Position numbers and translations under genes: made by a program | Part shown: positions 17,809 through 27,119 of the stretch, one piece after another | How the letters are laid out: each line of letters begins with the position of its first letter | Position numbering within the stretch: the first letter of the stretch is position 1 | The notes under the pieces: generated by a model | What the model was told of the DNA's origin: nothing | Seen by the model: only the letters and a program-made list of their open reading frames with translations | The model's database searches: none | From: Marinobacter sp. AC-23 | Lineage (GTDB): Bacteria > Pseudomonadota > Gammaproteobacteria > Pseudomonadales > Oleiphilaceae | Assembly: GCF_001858325.1 (NCBI RefSeq) | Contig: NZ_MBPP01000025.1 | Coordinates: 1-64,000 of the forward strand | Reading direction: 5' to 3' | Length of the DNA: 64,000 bases

Positions 17809-19088
17809 TCAGTCATAAAAACCGGGAAGCCAGAGCGTCACGGCGGGTACATATGCAATCAGACCAACCACGCCGAGGAGTACCAAAAGGAACGGCCAGA
17901 TATGGCGGGCTATAGTCTCGACTCGCATTCCGCTGATACTGGAGGCCACGAAAATGGAATAGCCAACTGGAGGCGTTACCATTCCAACCGCAAAGTTAAT
18001 AACCACCATGCGCCGAGTTGTATCGGATCCAGACCAATCTGTTGGCCCAGACCAATCAATACAGTGCTGAGGATCACCATGGCGGAGATGTTATCCATCA
18101 CGGCGCCCAGGACCAGCAACATGAGATTGATGATCAACAGCAGAAGAAACGGATTAGTGGTCAGAGTGAGCAAGCTTTCCGTGATTCTCCCGGGGATCTG
18201 TTCGCTGGCCATAACCCACGCGAACCCATAGGCCACAGCGATAATGAACATGATGACCGCAGTTGTGCGCATGGACTTGACCAGGATGGCGGGGAGTTCC
18301 CTGAAACGTAGGTCGCGGTAAAAAAACAGACCTATCAGGGCACTATAGAATGCCCCAGCAGTCGCAGCTTCTGTGGGTGTAAAGATCCCGCTGTAGATAC
18401 CCCCAAGGATGACCACGGGCGCTAACAACGCCCAGGCCCCATCGCGCAGAGCAAACAGAATGTCTGCTTTGGTTGCACGATGTTCCTTGGGTATCCCCAT
18501 ACGCCGTGCGTATAGAACACTGACGACACAAAAACCAGCCGCTGCAATAAGCCCGGGAATAATCCCGGCGAGAAAAAGCCTGGAAATGGATTCTTCTGCG
18601 AGTACGCCCCAAACGACCATTGGGATAGACGGTGGAATCATTTGACCGAGCGGTCCCACTGCAGTGGCCAGTGCCGCGGCGTAACCCCGTTTATACCCCT
18701 TAGCTTCAAGCTCATCGATCATAATCGAGCCGACTGCCGCGGTAGTCGCTGGCGCAGAACCGGAAATTGCCCCAAAGAACGTGCCGGCCACGACAGTAGA
18801 CATGGAGAGTCCACCGGTCAGATGACCAAAAAATACCGATGCCACTCGCACAAGACGGCGGGAGAGCCCGCCCGCGCTCATCAATTCGCCGGCAAGAATG
18901 AATCCGGGTATAGCCAGAAGGCTGGAGACTGAACCACCGGCGAGAAAGCGTTGCGCCATGATCATGGGATTGCTGTCCGCCATCCAAACGCCGACGGCTG
19001 TGAGCAGGCCCAGGGTAATGGCAATGGGGACCCCGAGAATGAGCATAACAAAGAGGCCGACAATCATAACCGTGCCGATGTCACCCAT
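17809..19088 (-). CDS. dctM: TRAP transporter large permease DctM, frame-broken
   Basis: This is the large membrane subunit of a tripartite ATP-independent periplasmic transporter, which moves organic acids with sodium or protons. The repaired length is 426 residues, typical for DctM. The 19088 start (MGDIGTVMIVGLFVMLILGVPIAITLG) has a GAGGTGA site. Landmarks are GTFFGAISGSAPATTAAVGSIM near 100 and the duplicated GGIYSGIFTPTEAA near 243. The frame is lost at about 18008 by one missing base inside the family's G-A-M-V-V-I-N stretch. It continues as VINFAVGMVTPPVGYSIFVA to 17809. It overlaps dctQ by 8 bases. Confidence 0.9.
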
Positions 19089-19590
19089 TGTTCACCTCAG
19101 GCATATCCCTGATCCACGAAGGGCGCAGCAAGAGAACCAACGCATGAAAGGCAATCAGCCCACCGCAAACGGGGATTGCTGCAGTCTGCAGCCACATCGG
19201 GTACCGGACAGCCGCCGACACACGGTTCGCCGTAAACTCGGCATAATCCCAGCCAGTCGTGAGCAGGATATAGCCAAAGATTAACACTAAAATAACGATG
19301 GCCCGCTCGAAGAGTTCAGCGGCCACACGCGGAAGGGCGTCCAGCAAAAGCGCGACCCGGACATGGCCGAAGTCGCGGACAAGAGCGCTTGCAAACAGGA
19401 AGATGGTCCAAATAAAAGCCAGGGTAGCGACCTCGTCGCTCCAAGCTAAAGATGCGTCAAGTACGTAACGGTAAAAGACGCCGAGGAGGAGGCTGCCCAA
19501 CATAATCAGGGCGCTAAGCGCCCCGAGAAGGTGGGAAATTTTGACTACCCAGCTCCCTACAGTATCCAAACAACGATACATTGATAACAT
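19081..19590 (-). CDS. dctQ: TRAP transporter small permease DctQ
   Basis: This is the small four-helix membrane subunit of the same TRAP system, about 169 residues from the ATG at 19590. A TTG three codons earlier is also possible. Hydrophobic segments lie near 18-40, 55-75, 95-115 and 135-155. The family signature FYRYVLDASLAWSDEVATLAFIW lies near 42-64, followed by FGHVRVALL. The stop is within the first codons of dctM, so the two are translationally coupled. There is a 51-base gap from dctP. Confidence 0.9.
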   Translation of the reverse strand: MLSMYRCLDTVGSWVVKISHLLGALSALIMLGSLLLGVFYRYVLDASLAWSDEVATLAFIWTIFLFASALVRDFGHVRVALLLDALPRVAAELFERAIVILVLIFGYILLTTGWDYAEFTANRVSAAVRYPMWLQTAAIPVCGGLIAFHALVLLLRPSWIRDMPEVNNG

Positions 19591-19641
19591 GTCCCGCAAA
19601 GATCGATTTCCAACTTCTGGCGGCGATCGCTTTATGTCTGC

Positions 19642-20643
19642 TTATTCGCTTACCTGACCCAGCGCTTTATCGACGAGATCGGCACCGATTTTGGCACTGT
19701 AGGCATTGTAAACGCTGGCGACTTTGGCTCGGAAAGCCTCGACATCTTCAACTTCATTCACTTTCATACCGGCATCTTTGATTTTTTGCAGGATGTCTTT
19801 TTCATTGGCGGCTACAGTAGCCCGTTGGCGTTCGATGGCGCTTTTGGCGGCGTCTTGTACGGCGTCTTGAAGCTCTTCCGGCAAGCCATCGAAGACGTCT
19901 TTCGACATCAACAACGCGAGGGCGTTGTAAGTATGGCTGGTCAACGAGAGGTATTTAGTAACTTCCGGGTACTTGTTTGCAAAGATGACGGCAAGCGGAA
20001 TCTCCAAACCATCAACAGTGCCTTGCTGTACTGCCGTGAAAACGTCACTCCAGGCCATTGGCGTTGGGTTTGCGCCAATCGCACGGAAGCTGTCGATAAA
20101 CAGGTCACTGGGCTGGACGCGCAGCTTGATGCCCTTGAAGTCGTCTGGCTTTGCCACTGGCCGTACATTATTGATGGTATGGCGGAAACCGGCCTCGGCA
20201 AAACCTAGTCCCATTATGCCTTGGGCTTCAAGCCGCTTGAGTAATTCCTGACCGACCTCGCCATCCAGAACCTCATGGGCCTGGGCGCTATTGGCGTAAA
20301 GGAATGGGAGGTCATTGAGCTGAAACGCCGTCTCCAACTGGCCTATCTGGGTGCCGGTAATTACACCTGCGTGCATGGTGCCAAACTGTAGCCCCTCAAG
20401 CATCGCAGTATCATTCCCGAGCTGATGGTTAGGGAAGAACGAAACGTCGAATTCGCCGGGTGCTGCGTTTTCGAGTTCTTCTGCAAAGTAGTGCGCGGCG
20501 ATCGCGTAAGGGTCTACCTCGCTATCGGATGTAGTCCATCCGAGTTTAATTTCGGTAGCTGCGAAAGCACTACTTGCTAATAAAAGGCCAACAACGGTGG
20601 AGGCAAAAACAGAAACGGATCGAGTGCACGTATGGTTAAGCAT
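19642..20643 (-). CDS. dctP: TRAP transporter substrate-binding protein DctP
   Basis: This periplasmic receptor of the TRAP system has 333 residues. The ATG at 20643 (MLNHTCTRSVSVF) follows CCGGAG and opens a classical signal peptide ending in ASSAFA. The longer reading frame from 20700 lacks support. Family features are LGWTTSDSEVDPYAIAAHYFAEELE at the mature N-terminus, HQLGNDTAMLEGLQFGTMHAG near 75, and LRVQPSDLFIDSFRAIGANPTPMAWSDVFTAVQQGTVDGLE near 165-205. The Arg of KLRVQ is the residue that grips the ligand carboxylate in DctP proteins. Together with the downstream lactonase-like hydrolase, a carboxylated substrate is likely. Confidence 0.92.
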   Translation of the reverse strand: MLNHTCTRSVSVFASTVVGLLLASSAFAATEIKLGWTTSDSEVDPYAIAAHYFAEELENAAPGEFDVSFFPNHQLGNDTAMLEGLQFGTMHAGVITGTQIGQLETAFQLNDLPFLYANSAQAHEVLDGEVGQELLKRLEAQGIMGLGFAEAGFRHTINNVRPVAKPDDFKGIKLRVQPSDLFIDSFRAIGANPTPMAWSDVFTAVQQGTVDGLEIPLAVIFANKYPEVTKYLSLTSHTYNALALLMSKDVFDGLPEELQDAVQDAAKSAIERQRATVAANEKDILQKIKDAGMKVNEVEDVEAFRAKVASVYNAYSAKIGADLVDKALGQVSE

Positions 20644-20717
20644 TTGAATCTCCGGGTTATTTTTGTGGCCGGTTAGATTTCGTTTTGAGCCATTTGCCAA
20701 TCAAATAAGAGATAAAA

Positions 20718-20745
20718 AGTATAGTTCTGATTGTCCGGAGTGCAA
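20718..20745 (-). promoter_or_regulatory. Candidate promoter of the TRAP operon
   Basis: On the reverse strand, TTGCAC (20740-20745) and TATACT (20718-20723) are separated by 16 bases. The start of transcription would be near 20710, about 65 bases before the dctP ATG. The -10 box is strong and the -35 is partial. A near-repeat TTTGCAACTTTGCA overlaps the -35 and may bind a regulator. Confidence 0.5.
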
Positions 20746-20803
20746 AGTTGCAAAAAGAAACTCAAGCAGCAAACCGTTGCTGAAGAGGATGATTGTTCCA
20801 GCT

Positions 20804-21334
20804 TCATAAGCAAGCCTGCACGTTGTCGCCGAGTGTCAGCTCGCCTCCTTCTACCACTCGTGCCGTAATACCACCGTGCCCGCGCGTGGCGTTGTACCCG
20901 CCGGGCCCCAGAGTGGTCTCCATCTTGCTGCAGGGGTGGCAAGGGCCCGTGTATTCCAGCACCACGCCCCCAATTCTGAACATTTTTCCTTTCAAGGCCA
21001 GGAGGTTTAGGCCCGATACCACGATGTTGCGCCGGAAAACGTCGGGGCTAATTGCCTCCCGCTGCAAGCAGGAAGCAATGACGTACAAGTGCTCCTTCTG
21101 AATCAGGGTAACCTGCCGTTTGCTGGTTTCGCTGCCCTTGAATCGATCGCCTTCCAGGCCTGTGCCCGGTGCGATCACCACGCTATTGAGCGCTTTCATT
21201 GCTTCACCACGGGCTGGACGGATACCGATCCATTCCACTCTGCCGGATTGGGGGAGGGTGTCGAACAAGGTTTGAAGTGGGGTTGGTTCAGGCATAAGCG
21301 ATCGTTTTGATGAAGGTGGTTGTTGGAGTGTCAC
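20804..21334 (-). CDS. MOSC-domain protein
   Basis: MOSC domains are linked to molybdenum cofactor sulfuration or to Moco-dependent reductases of the YiiM/YcbX type. The frame has 176 residues from a GTG at 21334. An ATG at 21295 (MPEPTPLQTL) is the alternative, and neither has a strong ribosome site. Features are GLEGDRFKGSETSKRQVTLIQKEHL near 59-83, RRNIVVSGLNLLALKG near 102, the conserved Cys segment EYTGPCHPCSKME near 127-139, and GHGGITARVVEGGELTLGD near 152-170. No Moco enzyme gene is adjacent; the molybdopterin oxidoreductase at 28.6 kb is the nearest. Confidence 0.88.
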   Translation of the reverse strand: MTLQQPPSSKRSLMPEPTPLQTLFDTLPQSGRVEWIGIRPARGEAMKALNSVVIAPGTGLEGDRFKGSETSKRQVTLIQKEHLYVIASCLQREAISPDVFRRNIVVSGLNLLALKGKMFRIGGVVLEYTGPCHPCSKMETTLGPGGYNATRGHGGITARVVEGGELTLGDNVQACL

Positions 21335-21884
21335 CTGCCAGGGCGATTCGGACCAGTAGTTGTTGAAGCTTTTTTAACGTTTATTATTAACATGCGTTAA
21401 TGTTTTTGGGCGTTTTATCCCTTCCGGATGTGCCGCTAAGCAGTGCTTGGCTCCGTGTATTTATTTTCGGCTTTATTTCGTAACGATATATAATGATGTC
21501 GTTATAAGCGTCATAAATTTCGAGAGTTTTAATAATATATGAAACATAATAATCAACAGTATTAAGTAGTAACTAAATTTTATTGCTAATAAGCCATTGG
21601 GCGTTTTAATAGCGAATTCGTCTTTACCGCTTCGCTTGATCAAGCCTGCTCGCCCTATTCAACCCATCGAATTTGGTCTCAATGCTCAACGGCCGAACTA
21701 TTACAAATTTCCGTTGACTCCATTGCGAACCCATTGTGTGACGTATGCTTTTATAACGCAGTTGCAATGCTCTTCCCGGCACTGATCTGGCATTTGGTTC
21801 CGGGAATACGAGAGCAGTCGCAAGCAGTCGCTCAAAAGCCAGTAGCACTTCAAATAAAAGCAGGAATGTACGAGGAAACAATTT
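21335..21884. other. AT-rich intergenic region with two palindromes
   Basis: No gene is visible in these 550 bases. The stretch 21360-21620 is clearly AT-richer than its surroundings. It contains ATTAAC-ATGC-GTTAAT at 21386-21401 and TAACGA...TCGTTA at 21481-21504 (12-base spacer). Both are candidate operators for the divergently oriented MOSC and outer-membrane genes. I found no convincing sigma-70 pair, and no RNA family that I recognise. Confidence 0.4.
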
Positions 21885-22397
21885 ATGAAACTCAAGTACT
21901 CTGCGGCAATTATTTGCCTGGCACTCTCACCCGCGCTGGTTTCGGCTGAACCCGAGGCCGGTGATGGCCTCTTTGCTTTGACCGGCACCGGTTCAAGTGA
22001 CAATGAGTTCGATAACAACGTTGCTGCCGTCAGCTTTGATGTGGGTAAGTTCTTCTCCGACAATCTGGCCGCTGGCTTGCGCCAAAGTTTTGGCTTTGCG
22101 GATTCGGAAAATAATTCGAGTTGGTCTGGCGCCTCACGGGGCTTTGTCGATTACCATTTTGACGGTGGTAGCTGGCAGCCCTTTGTCGGTGCCAATCTCG
22201 GTGGTATCTATGGCGATGATGTGGATGAAACTTTCTTCGCTGGCCCCGAGGCTGGTGTGAAGTACTATGTTCGGGAAAAAACCTACATCACCGTTCAGAT
22301 GGAATATCAGGTCTTCTTTGACAGCGCCAGTGACGCCGACGACAACTTTGATGATGGCGCCTTCGCATACAGCGCGGGTATCGGTTACAACTTCTGA
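21885..22397 (+). CDS. Small outer-membrane beta-barrel protein
   Basis: The protein has 170 residues. It has a signal peptide (MKLKYSAAIICLALSPALVSA) and then alternating hydrophobic strands typical of an eight-stranded OmpA/OmpW-like barrel. The last residues are GIGYNF, and a terminal Phe is the sorting signal recognised by the BAM complex. Loops are acidic (DNEFDNN, DDVDET, DADDNFDDG), as is common in marine and halophilic bacteria. The start follows GAGGAAAC. Function is unknown. A 33-base hairpin lies downstream at 22441-22473. Confidence 0.82.
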   Translation: MKLKYSAAIICLALSPALVSAEPEAGDGLFALTGTGSSDNEFDNNVAAVSFDVGKFFSDNLAAGLRQSFGFADSENNSSWSGASRGFVDYHFDGGSWQPFVGANLGGIYGDDVDETFFAGPEAGVKYYVREKTYITVQMEYQVFFDSASDADDNFDDGAFAYSAGIGYNF

Positions 22398-22440
22398 TCA
22401 ATAACTTATTTGTTCTTTTGAAATTCCCCAAAAGCTGCAA

Positions 22441-22473
22441 GAGAAGCCTGGGCTCAGATCGCCCAGGGTTCTC
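22441..22473 (+). terminator. Stem-loop downstream of the outer-membrane gene
   Basis: GAGAAGCCTGGGC (22441-22453) and GCCCAGGGTTCTC (22461-22473) pair with one mismatch around a 7-base loop. What follows is pyrimidine-rich (CTGTCTCTCCCCC) and not a T-run, so termination is plausible but not certain. Confidence 0.45.
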
Positions 22474-22623
22474 CTGTCTCTCCCCCGTAGTTCTGCAGCC
22501 GACTGCAGTTAGGCTTTGATTTTTGAGGTCTTTGCGGCCTTTTATTTGGTAAGGTCGATTCAGGAAGAGCGGAACCCGTTGGTTGGCGCCAGGTTTCTGA
22601 GGTTTTCTTTTTCGGGATATTTT

Positions 22624-23079
22624 ATGGCAAAGCCTACCGAAGCCCGGCAGCGGGCGATACTTGAACGGCTCGATAAGTTTAGCCGCTTTACCGACAACAG
22701 TATCGGCATTCCCTTTACTCGATTTCAGATTGGGGCTGAGGCCATTATCGGCCTGGTGCCTGTAGTGGGCGATGCCGCAGGCCTTTTGTTGTCTGGCTAT
22801 GTGTTGGTCGAAGCTCAACGGGCCGGGGCCAGCAAGGATGTGAAGCGACTTATCCTGCGCAATATGGGTATCGATTTTGTCGGTGGGCTGGTCCCAGTGG
22901 TGGGAGATGCCTTTGATGCCATCTATAAGGCCAATACTCGCAACACTCGTTTGCTGAGAAACTATCTGGAAGAGCAACTCGCTGTGGAGCCGCCTCCGCC
23001 GCCTTTCCCATGGAAGGCCTTAATCGGTTTGTCCATCCTGTTTGGAATTATTACCGCTGGCTTGGTGTTCGTCTTTTGA
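22624..23079 (+). CDS. DUF4112 membrane protein
   Basis: The protein has 151 residues from the ATG at 22624 (MAKPTEARQRAILERLDKF). It matches the DUF4112 pattern. An N-terminal R-x-x-x-L-D-x-x-x-R-F-x-D segment is followed by two related hydrophobic units, IIGLVPVVGDAAGLLLSGYVL near 37-57 and FVGGLVPVVGDAFDAIYKANTRN near 80-102. A C-terminal membrane helix follows a Pro-rich linker. Function is unknown for the family. The repeated L-V-P-V-V-G-D motif suggests an internal duplication of a hairpin that lies at the membrane. The longer frame starting at 22516 has no family support. Confidence 0.85.
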   Translation: MAKPTEARQRAILERLDKFSRFTDNSIGIPFTRFQIGAEAIIGLVPVVGDAAGLLLSGYVLVEAQRAGASKDVKRLILRNMGIDFVGGLVPVVGDAFDAIYKANTRNTRLLRNYLEEQLAVEPPPPPFPWKALIGLSILFGIITAGLVFVF

Positions 23080-23189
23080 CACGCTGAGGTAGCTCAAATT
23101 CAGTTAAAAAATAGTCACTCGGGTGCGCGTATCGATACTGCATTTCGCCCACTATACTGACATTTGTCGAATACAAAGGAGGAAGTGAA

Positions 23190-23618
23190 ATGAACAGGAT
23201 CGCAATCACCTTATGTTCAGCACTGTTAATCGCGCCGGTCAGCGCGTTCGCTGAGAGCATGATTTCAGATGCCCCTGAAAATGCCGAAGTGTATTTTGTT
23301 CAGCCAAGCGACGGTGCAACGGTTGAGGGCACCTTCGACGTCGTGTTTGGTCTGCGCAACATGGGCGTCGCGCCGGCGGGTGTCGATAAAGAGGGTACCG
23401 GGCATCACCATTTGTTGATCGACACTGAGGTGCCGTCCGATTTGAGCAAGCCGCTTCCAGCCACAGACCAAATCAAGCATTTTGGTGGCGGGCAAACAGA
23501 AACAGAGATTACGTTGCAGCCTGGCGAGCACACCTTGCAGTTGTTAATTGGCAACTACGCGCATGTGCCGCACAGCCAACCGGTCGTCTCTGAGCAGATC
23601 ACAGTCACGGTCGAATAA
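23190..23618 (+). CDS. DUF4399 periplasmic protein
   Basis: The protein has 142 residues and a signal peptide ending in SAFA near residue 21. The mature part begins with a short acidic segment. It then shows the DUF4399 signature YFVQPSDGATV near 35-45, VVFGLRNMGVAPAG near 51-64, GTGHHHLLID near 71-80 and LQPGEHTLQLLIGNYAHVPH near 111-130. The HHH cluster may bind a metal (inference). The family's function is unknown, and it often occurs as a small secreted beta-sandwich. A good AGGAGG site precedes the ATG. Confidence 0.88.
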   Translation: MNRIAITLCSALLIAPVSAFAESMISDAPENAEVYFVQPSDGATVEGTFDVVFGLRNMGVAPAGVDKEGTGHHHLLIDTEVPSDLSKPLPATDQIKHFGGGQTETEITLQPGEHTLQLLIGNYAHVPHSQPVVSEQITVTVE

Positions 23619-23794
23619 TTGAGCTAAAGGTGAGGCCGGCAGGCGCGGCTGTCTGCGGTTGCCTTGCCTTCTAGATTGGTTTCAATACGTTACAATGTCA
23701 TCGGGGACATCGGGAAACAGGTGAACTAGAATTCATGTAATTGGGTTGTTTTCCTAAGCTGCAGCTGCAATTTTCAGATCTTCTGGTGAATCCG

Positions 23795-24637
23795 ATGCAT
23801 CGATTACTTGTCATCATGATGAGTGCAGTGCTAATTGCAGGCTGTGGCAATTTAAAGACGAGTGACTTCCTGAGTCGCACCGGTGACGCGCTGAGTAAAA
23901 TCGGGCAAAAGGCTCCGGCTGCGGGTCCTGACCAGGAAATTAAACCGCTTTTTGATCAACCATACATTGATCCGCTAACGGAATACCTCCAACGTTACGC
24001 GCGTGATCCGGCCCGCACGACCCAGCTGGAGCAAGTGAGCCAAGAGCGTGAACGCCGCTGTGGCGCTGTCGCCCGGCGTTACAACACGGATGAGATTACC
24101 GCAGCAGGCCTGGCCTCGTATCGCCGTGGATATAGTTTTTCCTGTGCGCAGGATGTGGCGGCCTATGAGGCGCGGCTCGAAGCTATGCCGCCGGCGCCAA
24201 AACCCTCGCAGCAGCCGTTCAATGCTCTCCTGAGCGATAACACTGAGGTGCGCGATGGTGAAGCTAAAAAAGCTGCCGTATCCCGCCAGTTGAACGACTG
24301 CTATTTGCTCACCCGGATTCGCAACTTCAGTGATGCCCTGATTGCCTGTCGCGGCCCTGCCGAAGATGGCGCTGCGGGTGCGCAGGCAAACATGGCTCAG
24401 ATCCAGTACGCTCTGGGCAATCACGAATCAGCCTATCGCTGGGCCCAGATGGCCGTGCCTGAATCTGGGCAGGCGGCCTATCTGCTAGGCGAAATTTACG
24501 CCCAGGGGCTTGGCGTAGCGCAGGATAAGAATGCGGCTGCGAAGTGGTTCAGAACTGCTGCAGGGCTCGGCCACGCGGGGGCTGAAAACGCTCTTAACAA
24601 TCTGGTTTCATCCCCTGAAGGTGCAAGTGCCAATTAA
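23795..24637 (+). CDS. Sel1-repeat lipoprotein
   Basis: The protein has about 280 residues. The ATG at 23795 opens MHRLLVIMMSAVLIAGCGN, a lipoprotein signal with Cys near residue 17. The body has conserved Cys residues (RRCGAVARRYN, YSFSCAQDV, LNDCYLL, LIACRGPAE). It ends in a TPR/Sel1-type repeat, AAYLLGEIYAQGLGVAQDKNAAAKWFRTAAGLGHAGAENAL near 228-268. Sel1 repeats mediate protein contacts. It overlaps the start of the downstream GGDEF/EAL gene, so the two may be co-expressed. A scaffold role in the envelope is inference. Confidence 0.82.
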   Translation: MHRLLVIMMSAVLIAGCGNLKTSDFLSRTGDALSKIGQKAPAAGPDQEIKPLFDQPYIDPLTEYLQRYARDPARTTQLEQVSQERERRCGAVARRYNTDEITAAGLASYRRGYSFSCAQDVAAYEARLEAMPPAPKPSQQPFNALLSDNTEVRDGEAKKAAVSRQLNDCYLLTRIRNFSDALIACRGPAEDGAAGAQANMAQIQYALGNHESAYRWAQMAVPESGQAAYLLGEIYAQGLGVAQDKNAAAKWFRTAAGLGHAGAENALNNLVSSPEGASAN

Positions 24638-27062
24638 ACAGCTGCCGTGGCCAGCCTTGTCCAGGTGGGCACGGCCACATCTTGGCTTCTGGAGAAGCAG
24701 CTATGCTATACACTCCATTATGGGGCTGCTACTGCTACTGATTGCGCTTTTTGCTATTGGCATGTTTCTGTTATCCCACTTGAACCTGAACTACTCCCAG
24801 CAGGCGATGTATGAGTTGCGCAGGGATCAGATTCGGGATGTGTTCTTCACCGGATTGGTCCGCATTGATGCCCACCAAACTGCTCTGGAGCGCCAGGTGG
24901 CGACACTCGCGACTATAGGCGAGACATTCTACCGGTTATCGCGGGAACAGCAGGGTTCGCGAACAGCCCAGCGCCAACTGCAGAGCCAGCTTGAAAAAAC
25001 ACTGCAAAGCCTTCTAGAAAGCGAGCTGGGTGTATCCGGTGCTGGTCTCTGGTATCAGCCGGGCATTGTAGCGCCTGCCGGTAAACGCTATGCGCCCTAT
25101 CTGGTCAAGGCCGGAGTTGGCGACCCCAGAATGCAATCCCAATCAACTGATTTCAAACAGACTCGCTGGTTTGAGTTGACCCTGGGGAGGGAGGGTGCCC
25201 GCAGTCCCGCCTCTGGCGAGACTGCCTACTGGTCACCGGTTTACTTTGACATGGCAACCGGACGCGTTGTTCTTACCCTTGCTCAGCCGGTGGTCAGCGC
25301 CGAAGGTGTGTTAATTGGTGTCGCGACCATCGACTGGGCATCGGATCAGGTTGTTGATCTGGTCAGCCGTATGGAAGTCACGCAAAGCAGCTTTGCTTTC
25401 CTTAACGACCGTAACAACCGAAACCTGTCCAGTCTTAGTCAAAACGAAGATCCGGTTCAGGAGCAGAAGATTATCGATGCAATTTTGGCAGCGAATCTTT
25501 CCGGAAATGATCCGGACACGTCATCAGCATTAGGTGATAGCAAATCCCCTGAAAAGCGGCTGCGTACACGGCAGCTTAACGTTGACGGGCGACTCTATGA
25601 GTTGTATTACGCCACAACACCGGCAGGTATGGTTTACGGCGCTGGCGTTCCAAAGGATGAGATCGACCGGGTGCTGGTGCCCATGCGCGACACTAATTAC
25701 CGGATACTGGTGACCACGGGCTCGGTTTTGTTGATTCTGAGCCTTTACCTGCTTTATCGGATTCTGCAGCTCATGCGTGAATTGCAGGCCTCCTACACCG
25801 ACGTTCTGACCGGTCTGCCCAATCGAGTGCGCCTGTTGAGAGACTTGCAGGATCGGCAGGAAGCCTGTCTCATTCTCCTGAATCTGGATCGTTTCAAAGA
25901 GGTTAACAGCCTGTTTGGCAATGAATGCGGCGATGCCGTGCTGTTGGCCATGCGTAAGCAGGTGCGCTCGTTTATCCGTACCCATTCTCACCCCTTTGGA
26001 CCTGCCCCCGAGCTTTACCGTCTGTCCAGTGACGAATTCGCACTTCTGGGCCCTGGTGTTTCGGAGTCTCGGGTGCGCACGTTCGCCAGTGAATTGACCG
26101 AATTTCTTTGTGCGCAGCGTGTTAACTGGCAGCAGCAGGCGTTAACCCTGGACACCAGCGCGGGCATTGCCTTTCTCCGCGAGAGCAATGGAAACGCAGC
26201 ATCGGATCTTTTGCTTAATCAGGCAACTATTGCTGTTTCTCAAGCACGAGATCAGATGCGTCAGTACCTGTTTTATGACCAAAGCCAGGAAGTTGAAAAA
26301 GGCTACGAGAAAAATATCTATTGGGCGAGGCGCCTGAAAAAGGCAATCGAGACCAACGCATTACGTCCACACTTCCAGCCGATTCACGATAACCAGCTGG
26401 GCACGTTTACCAAATATGAGTGTTTGGTAAGGATGGATGATCCTGAGCATGGGGTGATCGCCGCCGGGCAATTCATGGAGGTGGCCAATAAGCTTCGGCT
26501 TAACCGCCAGATCACCCGGATCATGGTGGAAAAGTCGTTCGCCGCTTTTGCCACGCAGCCCCACGAGTTTTCCATCAACCTGTCCTATATGGATATCGTT
26601 GATCCGGAAACCCTTGCTCTGATTCTGGAGCATCTGCGGGCGGGCAATGTTGGCGAACGGGTGATCTTCGAGATTCTCGAATCTGATGGCATCGGCAATT
26701 ATGGTGATGTGTTGCACTTTATCGACAAGGTGAAATCTTTTGGATGCCGGATCGCCATTGATGACTTCGGCACCGGCTACTCCAACTTTTCCCATTTGCT
26801 CAAGCTGAACGTGGATTTCATCAAGATAGACGGTAGTTTGATTCGCTATCTGGCGCAGGACCACACGGCGTTTCTTGTCACCAAGGGGATTGTGCAATTT
26901 GCCCGGAGCCTGGGGATCAAAACGGTGGCAGAGTTTGTACACAGTGAGGTGGTACAGCGGCGTGTCGTGGAGCTGGGTATTGATTTCTCGCAAGGAGAGT
27001 ATTTCGGTATGCCGGCCGCTGAGTTGTTGGCTGGAGAAGGGCAAAAGGAACGAGATAAATAA
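24621..27062 (+). CDS. Cache-type sensor with degenerate GGDEF and EAL domain
   Basis: This is a membrane c-di-GMP protein of about 813 residues. Two membrane segments (about 35-53 and 363-382) bracket a large periplasmic region. That region has dCache features (WFELTLGREG, TGRVVLTLAQPVV, GVLIGVATIDW). The GGDEF domain begins at YTDVLTGLPNRVRLL, but the active-site motif is SSDEF, so cyclase activity is unlikely. The EAL domain has ECL in place of EAL. It keeps INLSYMDIVD, the Glu of FEILES, DDFGTGYS and the IKIDG Lys/Asp, so phosphodiesterase activity is plausible. The GTG at 24621 overlaps the lipoprotein stop. ATG at 24720 is an alternative that would begin inside the first helix. Confidence 0.85.
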   Translation: MQVPIKQLPWPALSRWARPHLGFWRSSYAIHSIMGLLLLLIALFAIGMFLLSHLNLNYSQQAMYELRRDQIRDVFFTGLVRIDAHQTALERQVATLATIGETFYRLSREQQGSRTAQRQLQSQLEKTLQSLLESELGVSGAGLWYQPGIVAPAGKRYAPYLVKAGVGDPRMQSQSTDFKQTRWFELTLGREGARSPASGETAYWSPVYFDMATGRVVLTLAQPVVSAEGVLIGVATIDWASDQVVDLVSRMEVTQSSFAFLNDRNNRNLSSLSQNEDPVQEQKIIDAILAANLSGNDPDTSSALGDSKSPEKRLRTRQLNVDGRLYELYYATTPAGMVYGAGVPKDEIDRVLVPMRDTNYRILVTTGSVLLILSLYLLYRILQLMRELQASYTDVLTGLPNRVRLLRDLQDRQEACLILLNLDRFKEVNSLFGNECGDAVLLAMRKQVRSFIRTHSHPFGPAPELYRLSSDEFALLGPGVSESRVRTFASELTEFLCAQRVNWQQQALTLDTSAGIAFLRESNGNAASDLLLNQATIAVSQARDQMRQYLFYDQSQEVEKGYEKNIYWARRLKKAIETNALRPHFQPIHDNQLGTFTKYECLVRMDDPEHGVIAAGQFMEVANKLRLNRQITRIMVEKSFAAFATQPHEFSINLSYMDIVDPETLALILEHLRAGNVGERVIFEILESDGIGNYGDVLHFIDKVKSFGCRIAIDDFGTGYSNFSHLLKLNVDFIKIDGSLIRYLAQDHTAFLVTKGIVQFARSLGIKTVAEFVHSEVVQRRVVELGIDFSQGEYFGMPAAELLAGEGQKERDK

Positions 27063-27119
27063 ACAGTTTGCTTGGCCACGATGGATACATGTCTTCCCCG
27101 GTCGGGGAGGTAGGCGCCT

